Notes under the pieces: model-generated
What the model saw: only the letters and a program-made list of their open reading frames with translations
What the model was told of the DNA's origin: nothing
The model's database searches: none
Program-made: the position numbers and the translations under genes
Source: Phorcysia thermohydrogeniphila
GTDB lineage: Bacteria > Aquificota > Aquificia > Desulfurobacteriales > Desulfurobacteriaceae
Length of the DNA stretch: 64,000 nucleotides
Assembly (NCBI RefSeq): GCF_004339575.1
Contig: NZ_SMFV01000002.1
Span: 124,001-188,000, forward strand
Direction: 5' to 3'
In this document: positions 58,804 through 64,000 of the stretch, piece after piece
How the letters are laid out: each line of letters begins with the position of its first letter
How positions within the stretch are numbered: the first letter of the stretch is position 1

Positions 58804-60654
58804 ATGAGCAGACCCGATTACATACTCTTTGACAGGAATACAAAGGCGATTTTCTGGAACTTAAACAGGAACGCCATCCAGAGGATGCTTGACTACGACT
58901 ACATCGTTGGAAGGCCACCTTCCATCGTAGCAATCGTTGCTCCTACACAGAGCAGGAAGTTTGAAAAGTTCTTCTACGGAACTCAGGAAATCATAATCCC
59001 ACTTTACAGGTCTACCGTTGAGGCTGCAGAGGCACACCCTGAGGCCGACGTTCTTGTAAACTTTGCGTCCTTCAGGACTGCTTACGACGTAACAATTGAA
59101 GCCCTCAACATCCCGACAATCAGGACTGTTGCAATTACAGCTGAAGGTATTCCTGAAAGGCTTGCAAGGGACATGGCCTACAGGGCCAAGTCTATGGGTA
59201 AGTGGATAATCGGTCCTGCTACCGTTGGTGGTATCTCTGCCGGAGCTTTCAGGATTGGAAACGCCGGTGGAACAATTGAGAACATCGTTAAGTCCAAGCT
59301 CCACAGACCCGGCTCCTGCGGTCTTGTAACCCGTTCCGGTGGACTCTTCAACGAGCTCTCCAACATCATCGCAAGGAACGCCGACGGTATCGTTGAAGGT
59401 ATCGCTATCGGTGGTGACAGATTCCCCGGTTCAGACTTCCTTGACCACCTTCTCAGGTTCCAGAAGAACCCACAGGTTAAGTACATGATTATGCTCGGAG
59501 AGGTTGGTGGAGAGCTTGAGTACAAGGTAGTAGAGGCTCTTGAGAAGGGGCTCATCACCAAACCTCTCATCGCTTGGTGTATCGGAACAATCGCTAAGCA
59601 CTTTGGCGGTGAGGTTCAGTTCGGTCACGCCGGTGCTAAGGCCGGTGCTGACAGGGAAACTGCCGACGCCAAGAACAGGGCTCTCAGGGAGGCCGGAGCT
59701 CTCGTTCCAGACTCCTTCAACGATATTCCTGACCTCATCAGGCAGGTTTACGAGGACCTCAAGGCTAAGGGAGAGATTGCAGAGATTGAAGAACCTGAAG
59801 TTCCTCCAATGCCTGAGGACTTTGCTAAGGCGGTTAAGGCCGGAAAGGTTCGTAAGCCTACAAACTTCATCTGTACAATCTCTGACGACAGGGGCGAAGA
59901 GGCTACCTACTGCGGTGTTCCAATCTCTGAGGTTATTGAAAGGGATTTCTCCATTGCCGACGTTATCGGTCTCCTCTGGTTCAAAAGGAAGTTCCCAGAG
60001 TGGGCTTCTAAGTTCATTGACATGGTAATTAAGGTTGTTGCAGACCACGGTCCTGCAGTTTCCGGTGCTCACAACGCAAAAGTAACTGCAAGGGCTGGAA
60101 AGGACCTCATGTCCTGTCTTGCAACAGCTATTCTTACAATCGGTCCACGCTTTGGTGGAGCTATTGACGGAGCTGCCAAGTACTTCAAGATGGCTAAAGA
60201 GAAGGGAATGGACCCCTACGAGTTTGTTGAGTACATGAAGAAGGTTGAGAAGAAGCCAATCCCCGGTATCGGACACAGGATTAAGTCCACTAAGAACCCC
60301 GACAAGAGGGTGGAGCTCCTCAAGAACTACGCTAAGCAGAACTTCCCATCTACGGAGCTCCTTGACTACGCCCTTGAGGTAGAGAAGGTAACAACAGCCA
60401 AGAAGGAGAACCTCATCCTCAACGTTGACGGAACAATCGGCGTTCTCCTCGTTGATATGTTCAGAAACCTCGGCTACTCTGAGGCCGAGATTGACGAGCT
60501 CATAGAGGCCGGTGCATTCAACGCCTTCTTCGTTCTTGGCCGTTCCATCGGATTCATCGGCCACATCCTTGACGAGAAGCGCCTCGCCATGCCTCTTTAC
60601 AGACATCCATGGGACGACATCCTCTACGACGTCAAGAGGCCAGAAGGCGTTTAA
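58804..60654 (+). CDS. aclA: ATP-citrate lyase, large (alpha) subunit
   Basis: 616 residues. The N-terminal CoA-ligase-like part carries the phosphohistidine in VQFGHAGAKAGADRETADAK (His275). The C-terminal ~250 residues are the citrate-synthase-like module (HGPAVSGAHNAKVTARAGKD, TIGPRFGGAIDGAAKYF, IPGIGHRIKSTKNPD, FVLGRSIGFIGHILDEKRL). It has the length and order of AclA in Chlorobium and Aquificota. Codon use is strongly biased (CTC, GTT, AAG, AAC), as in the rest of this block, a mark of high expression. A strong terminator follows. Confidence 0.96.
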   Translation: MSRPDYILFDRNTKAIFWNLNRNAIQRMLDYDYIVGRPPSIVAIVAPTQSRKFEKFFYGTQEIIIPLYRSTVEAAEAHPEADVLVNFASFRTAYDVTIEALNIPTIRTVAITAEGIPERLARDMAYRAKSMGKWIIGPATVGGISAGAFRIGNAGGTIENIVKSKLHRPGSCGLVTRSGGLFNELSNIIARNADGIVEGIAIGGDRFPGSDFLDHLLRFQKNPQVKYMIMLGEVGGELEYKVVEALEKGLITKPLIAWCIGTIAKHFGGEVQFGHAGAKAGADRETADAKNRALREAGALVPDSFNDIPDLIRQVYEDLKAKGEIAEIEEPEVPPMPEDFAKAVKAGKVRKPTNFICTISDDRGEEATYCGVPISEVIERDFSIADVIGLLWFKRKFPEWASKFIDMVIKVVADHGPAVSGAHNAKVTARAGKDLMSCLATAILTIGPRFGGAIDGAAKYFKMAKEKGMDPYEFVEYMKKVEKKPIPGIGHRIKSTKNPDKRVELLKNYAKQNFPSTELLDYALEVEKVTTAKKENLILNVDGTIGVLLVDMFRNLGYSEAEIDELIEAGAFNAFFVLGRSIGFIGHILDEKRLAMPLYRHPWDDILYDVKRPEGV

Positions 60655-60677
60655 CGGATATATTCATACCGTTGAAA

Positions 60678-60703
60678 GGGGGGGCATAAGCCCCCCTTTT
60701 TTA
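60678..60703 (+). terminator. rho-independent terminator after aclA
   Basis: GGGGGGC (60679-60685), loop ATAA, GCCCCCC (60690-60696), then TTTTTTATTTT. A strong hairpin plus U-tract that closes the reductive TCA block. Confidence 0.92.
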
Positions 60704-60879
60704 TTTTGAGTGGCTTTTTGGCTGAAAGGAAACAAAGGCTTATAGGTTGATGAGATTAAGCTAAATTGAAGTTAAACATTGACCAATTTGTACAGTAGTA
60801 AAACTAAGTGAAGTTACGTGCTGTAGGACTTTGTTCTGTATGGTACGAGGAGCCGGGAAGGTTTCCCAAATTAGATAAT
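60704..60879. other. non-coding spacer, start of the A+T-rich accessory segment
   Basis: About 175 bp with no frame, repeat or promoter that I can support. Base composition becomes A+T-richer from here to the window end. Confidence 0.4.
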
Positions 60880-60999
60880 TTAGAAATGTACTTTGGAAAC
60901 AAGGATAAGGAATGCTAAACAGATAATCAGGAGTAGTGTTAGGATTAATGGAAGGGTTGAAAAGGCGAAGACGAATAGGACGAGTATAAACGTTTTCAT
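60880..60999 (-). CDS. 39-residue hydrophobic membrane peptide, toxin-like
   Basis: A short frame starting MKTFILVLFVFAFSTL and ending LILVSKVHF; between these it is Leu/Ile/Thr/Cys. Only four charged or His residues occur: Lys2 at the start and SKVH at the end. It should form one or two membrane helices. AAGGAGGT lies 9 nt before the ATG (60999), an excellent ribosome binding site on a frame too short for standard gene calling. Size and composition resemble type I toxin peptides (Ldr, Fst, TxpA kinds), but no homology can be claimed. Two tandem 19 bp repeats sit immediately upstream. It could also be a chance frame in a decaying region. Confidence 0.5.
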   Translation of the reverse strand: MKTFILVLFVFAFSTLPLILTLLLIICLAFLILVSKVHF

Positions 61000-61015
61000 T
61001 TTGGCTTACCTCCTT

Positions 61016-61053
61016 TACAAGGTTTTGAAATTTTTACAGGGTTTTGAAATTTT
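61016..61053. repeat. tandem 19 bp direct repeat upstream of the hydrophobic peptide gene
   Basis: TACAAGGTTTTGAAATTTT (61016-61034) is followed directly by TACAGGGTTTTGAAATTTT (61035-61053), one mismatch. On the minus strand the pair ends at the ribosome binding site of the 39-residue peptide gene, in its presumed leader or promoter. Confidence 0.8.
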
Positions 61054-61082
61054 CCCCTTCATAGGTACTAAACAATCAAAAC

Positions 61083-61520
61083 GTGGAAATTCGGACTGCT
61101 GAAAGGTTAAAATACCCTCACTGTGGAAAGAGAGTGGGGGAAGTACAACAGAGAGCTTATAAGAAGAGGAGAAATCCACAAGACTTTGTAGTAGTTCTTG
61201 ACTCATCAGGTCTAAAAATAACCAACAAAGGGAAGTGGTTAAGGAGGAAATTGGAAAAGAGACCGAGAAGAAGATAGATGAAGATACACGTGGCGTTTGA
61301 TATGGCACACATGAATTTTTTCTGTGCTTGAGAAAAGAGAGAATAGAGCCGGAGGTACTTGTGAGGAATGGAGTAGGGGTAGGAGGTTATCTGTATAGAG
61401 AGTTAATTCGCGTAATAAGGGAAAGGAAACGGAAATGGAAAAGGTAAGAGGTGGCTTGGAGAGTATGTTTCCAGAGTTAAATTTGAGAGCATCAAGAGAG
61501 AACTCTTCATTAAGACTTGA
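61083..61520 (+). pseudogene. decayed ISC1058/IS5-type DDE transposase
   Basis: Pieces of one transposase can be read in order across three frames. Frame 1 (61083-61331): RNPQDFVVVLDSSGLKITNK then GKWLRRKLEKRPRRR, an in-frame TAG at 61275, then MKIHVAFDM. A second frame before 61448: IEPEVLVRNG then YLYRELIRVIRERKRKWKR. A third frame (61443-61520): GKRWLGEYVSRVKFESIKRE then LFIKT. The LDSSG (first Asp), KIHVAFD and GEYV..KFE.IKREL pieces match DDE transposases of this group. The N-terminal third, the region after RW and the ends are missing. No terminal inverted repeats are visible. Confidence 0.75.
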
Positions 61521-61561
61521 CGACAGAAGTTTTATTCTTTATAATACCCCTAAATTAGGGG
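61517..61561 (+). promoter_or_regulatory. strong promoter with palindrome at the start site, for the YD/RHS genes
   Basis: TTGACG (61517-61522) and consensus TATAAT (61540-61545) with a 17 nt spacer, the best sigma-70-type match in the window. CCCCTAA (61547-61553) and TTAGGGG (61555-61561) form a palindrome around one A exactly where transcription should begin (near 61552), a likely operator or 5'-end hairpin. The -35 box overlaps the final codons of the transposase relic. Confidence 0.75.
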
Positions 61562-61580
61562 GAATACTGAGGGAGGAGGT

Positions 61581-61787
61581 ATGAGATTTGCTATTCTCTT
61601 TCTTATAGGAATACCTGTTTTCTCTATATTCCTTAGTTCCTGTGGTATTGGATTTTTTGAGAGTAGATATGTTTATGACAACCAGAATAGACTTGAGAGG
61701 GAAGAGTATAAGAGCGTTTCGGAGCATAAAGAGTTAAGGTTCATATATGACAATAACGGGAACATTATTGAGGTTCGTACAAACTAA
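61581..61787 (+). CDS. small lipoprotein with two YD-like motifs
   Basis: 68 residues. The signal sequence ends in lipobox LSSC (Cys about residue 20). The mature part carries RYVYDNQNRLEREEYK and LRFIYDNNGNIIEVRTN, each like one YD/RHS repeat unit. GGGAGGAGGT precedes the ATG. It lies 9 nt before the big RHS gene, whose YD repeats it mimics, so it may be a partner such as an immunity or anchoring protein, or a remnant of a longer RHS gene (inference). Its promoter is the strong one at 61517. Confidence 0.65.
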   Translation: MRFAILFLIGIPVFSIFLSSCGIGFFESRYVYDNQNRLEREEYKSVSEHKELRFIYDNNGNIIEVRTN

Positions 61788-61796
61788 GAGGGGGGA

Positions 61797-64000
61797 ATGA
61801 TGAGGAGGCTCCTTGCGGTAATAATCGTTGCTTTTTCTGTACTTCTTTTAAACTTTACTTCCTCCTTTTCTACGGAATTTTCAGGAGCTTATATTAACTA
61901 TCCTGATCCTGTAATAAGGCAGATAGATTCGTTGTTTGAGAAGGGGAAGTTTTCAGAGGCAAAAGAAATCATAGAAAGAATCTTAGCAAAGCCTGAAAAC
62001 TATAAACCGGAGGAAGTTGCCTTTGCCTATTTGAGGTTAGGATTACTGTATAAATATGATGCTAACTTTGATGAGGCTATTCGTCATTATCAGAAAGCGA
62101 TAGAGATTTCTCCCGATTTAAAGATAACTAATGATGCAAAGACTCATTTAGCAACGGTTTATTTTTATTTAGGGCGTTTGGATGATGCTGAGAGGTTATT
62201 ACGAGAGGTTCTTAAAAATACTAAGGACGAAAGACAAATAAAGTTTTGTAACTATTGGTTAAGATATATAAGGAAAATCAAGGAATACCAGAGTAGCTTT
62301 GGGCCTTTATCTTTTTCATGCGGAAAAGGTTCGCTTCTTGCTGTAGTGGAGAAGCTCAATTTGCCCATAAGGTGGGAAGAGATAGTCAAATTATCTGTGA
62401 GTAATAAGGGTATAAGCTTAGCTGAATTGAAGAACTTTCTTGAGAGGAAAGGAGTAAAAGTAAAGATTGTCAAGGCTAAATTAGAGGAATTGGCAAAAAC
62501 TTCAAAACCTAAAATAGTACTTGTGAAGGGGAAGCACTATGTGGTTTTGTTGGGAAAGAAAGGAGCAGATGTAGCTTATCTTGATCCTGCCAAAGGAAAG
62601 AAGGTTTTAGTAGAAAATATAAAAATTTTTAAGAAGAAGTTTACAGGATATGCTTTAGTTTTTGATGAAGGAAACTATAAAGAAGTAAGTCCAAAATTAG
62701 CAAAAAAGTTGTTCGGAGCCTACTGTTGGTGTTGTCCACCGGGAGAGTTGGGAGGGCCGGATGATAATCCAAATACCGAGTATGAGAGTACAGATTGTGG
62801 AAGTTCAATGGGACTTCCGTCTATACTCACAAATATGGCCACTTTGAATTTAGTTATTTCTGACGTGGACTTTAGGTATAGACATTATGGAATAGAATTT
62901 CTACTTAAGAGGACTTACAATGCTGATTCACCCCACGTTTCAATTTTTGGTAAAGGTTGGAGTTGGTATTATGGAGCAAGGCTGAGGAAGACACCTTCGG
63001 GAAATGTAGACTATTACACTCCTACTGGAAGGATAGTTCATTTCTATTACAATGAAAGTACAGGGGATTTCATTCCTGAGTATGGTTTTGCTGATAGACT
63101 GTGGAAGGAAGGGGATAGATATATCCTTTATAGAAAACTTGATAGATTATACTGGGTTTTTGATGACATAGGTAGATTGATTGAAGTGAGGGATAGAAAT
63201 GGAAATTACATAAGGTTTGAATATCAGGATGATAGTGTTCCTTTCAAGCCCATAAAAATTGTAGATTCGGCAGGAAGAGAAATACTTGTAGAGTACAATA
63301 ATTTAGGATATGTAAGCAAGATTAAAACCTTTGATGGAATAACTATTACGTATGAGTATGATGAAAGAGGGCACTTAATAAGGAATGTAGATGCTTACGG
63401 GACAACTGTAGAGTATGTGTACGATAGGTATGGATACTTAGTAGAGCTAAGACTCCCTAACGGAACCTATAAGTTTCATTACTATACAACTTGGGAAGGA
63501 TATGCTTTAACTGCCATAGAGTTGCCAAACGGGAAAGTTAAAAGATACGGAACGTGGAGAAGTCATTATAACACTCGTGTAGATTATCCTGATGGAACAT
63601 GGGTTTCTTACTGGAACGTATATCCGGGTTGGACAGAAGAGGTGTTTAATGCAAAGGGTAGGATAGTTCTATACGGGTACAATGCGGATGGTTTTAGAAA
63701 TGTGATAGTGGATGCAAGAGGGAATAGAGTTGAGCTGAGCTACGATGATAGAGGCAATATAACGAGGATTCAATATGCTGATGGTACGTATGAGGAATTT
63801 TCTTATAACGAATACGACCTCCCTACAAGGTACAGAGACAGGAATGGAAACGAGTACCAATTTAATTACGATGATAGAGGAAACTTAGTAGAGATAATTT
63901 ATCCGGATGGCTTAAAAACTAAATTTGTTTATAACGATACTGGTTTGCCTGTAAAGGTAATAAATAGAGGAAATAAGAAAGTAACCTTAAAATACGATGA
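61797..64000 (+). CDS. exported TPR + C39-peptidase-like + RHS/YD-repeat protein, N-terminal part (runs off window)
   Basis: At least 734 residues, open at the window end. Start at ATG 61797 (or 61800), after GAGGGGGG. Order: signal peptide (about 1-26), TPR-like helices (about 40-150, FEKGKFSEAKEIIERILAKP, FDEAIRHYQKAIEISPD), C39-peptidase-like domain (about 165-285) with Cys175 in FSCGKGS, His247 in KGKHYVVLLG and Asp263 in YLDPAKGK, a Cys-rich bridge (AYCWCCPPGE), then an RHS opening (DVDFRYRHYGIEFLLKRTYN, FGKGWSWYYGARL) and YD repeats (EYDERGHLIRNVDAYG, NYDDRGNLVEIIYPDG). RHS proteins form shells that often enclose a C-terminal toxin; that end is not visible. Low G+C suggests transfer. 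Confidence 0.85.
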   Translation, partial: MMRRLLAVIIVAFSVLLLNFTSSFSTEFSGAYINYPDPVIRQIDSLFEKGKFSEAKEIIERILAKPENYKPEEVAFAYLRLGLLYKYDANFDEAIRHYQKAIEISPDLKITNDAKTHLATVYFYLGRLDDAERLLREVLKNTKDERQIKFCNYWLRYIRKIKEYQSSFGPLSFSCGKGSLLAVVEKLNLPIRWEEIVKLSVSNKGISLAELKNFLERKGVKVKIVKAKLEELAKTSKPKIVLVKGKHYVVLLGKKGADVAYLDPAKGKKVLVENIKIFKKKFTGYALVFDEGNYKEVSPKLAKKLFGAYCWCCPPGELGGPDDNPNTEYESTDCGSSMGLPSILTNMATLNLVISDVDFRYRHYGIEFLLKRTYNADSPHVSIFGKGWSWYYGARLRKTPSGNVDYYTPTGRIVHFYYNESTGDFIPEYGFADRLWKEGDRYILYRKLDRLYWVFDDIGRLIEVRDRNGNYIRFEYQDDSVPFKPIKIVDSAGREILVEYNNLGYVSKIKTFDGITITYEYDERGHLIRNVDAYGTTVEYVYDRYGYLVELRLPNGTYKFHYYTTWEGYALTAIELPNGKVKRYGTWRSHYNTRVDYPDGTWVSYWNVYPGWTEEVFNAKGRIVLYGYNADGFRNVIVDARGNRVELSYDDRGNITRIQYADGTYEEFSYNEYDLPTRYRDRNGNEYQFNYDDRGNLVEIIYPDGLKTKFVYNDTGLPVKVINRGNKKVTLKYD

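Noticed and set aside
59431-60606. 391-codon minus-strand frame opposite aclA, and similar long antisense frames opposite icd, aclB and acn
   Set aside because: Shadows created by the strong codon bias of the highly expressed plus-strand genes; no ribosome binding sites and no domain signatures, while the plus-strand products are unmistakable.
60893-61102. 69-codon plus-strand frame in the accessory segment
   Set aside because: No ribosome binding site; it runs through the tandem repeats and is antisense to the better-supported hydrophobic peptide gene.
1-64000. tRNA, rRNA, riboswitch, replication origin or prophage genes
   Set aside because: I searched the intergenic stretches for tRNA TPsiC/anticodon patterns, rRNA segments, DnaA-box clusters, riboswitch-like leaders and phage gene order, and saw none that I could support.

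Overview
The window reads as chromosomal DNA of a thermophilic, chemolithoautotrophic bacterium, most likely Aquificota (Desulfurobacteriaceae-like, e.g. Thermovibrio or Desulfurobacterium). The main clue is a reductive TCA block at 53.1-60.7 kb: aconitase, monomeric NADP isocitrate dehydrogenase, and both subunits of ATP-citrate lyase. Lys/Glu-rich proteins, tight gene packing with many 4-40 nt overlaps, a DUF505-like protein and an endonuclease-type MutL agree with this. The family assignment is inference from gene content.

Layout. 0-19.6 kb is mostly housekeeping: heptose kinase (cut by the window edge), radC, ileS, a cupin, rsgA, panB, an OppF-type ATPase, comF, a hicAB toxin-antitoxin pair, an SbcD/Mre11 nuclease, hisC, pncC, folK, an HD-GYP protein, der, a SagB-type oxidoreductase, algA/manC and a molybdopterin cluster (moaC-mogA fusion, mobA with a probable CTG start, moaE). 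20.0-31.8 kb is an alginate-type exopolysaccharide operon: algD, a beta-helix lipoprotein, alg8, alg44 (PilZ), algG with a C-terminal repeat extension, an algE-type export porin and an algK-type lipoprotein. A MacB-type ABC exporter (ATPase and two permeases) follows at 31.8-34.8 kb. AlgA and AlgD would make GDP-mannuronate. Alg8 and Alg44 would polymerise it under cyclic-di-GMP control. AlgG would epimerise it, and AlgK with AlgE would export it. O-acetylation genes (algI/J/F) and recognisable algL/algX are not in the window.

34.9-38.6 kb is an accessory island: a DUF4143 AAA ATPase, an orphan AbiEii-type nucleotidyltransferase, and a degenerate cas-less CRISPR locus. The repeats end in the ATTGCGAC tag on the minus strand. 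The locus looks like two arrays in tandem, each with its own trailer copy. 38.6-47.9 kb is one leftward gene string: ClC-CBS channel, mutL, NCS2 permease, htpX, a second ClC channel, coaBC, ftsY. 48.0-53.1 kb holds a DUF505-like protein, a NIT-domain membrane protein, rtcB and an MglA-like GTPase.

After the strong terminator behind aclA, 60.7-64.0 kb changes character. It is more A+T-rich and lacks the otherwise very frequent GAGCTC palindrome. It holds an unlisted 39-residue hydrophobic peptide gene behind a tandem repeat, a decayed ISC1058/IS5-type transposase, a small YD-motif lipoprotein, and the start of a large TPR + C39-peptidase-like + RHS/YD-repeat protein that runs off the window.
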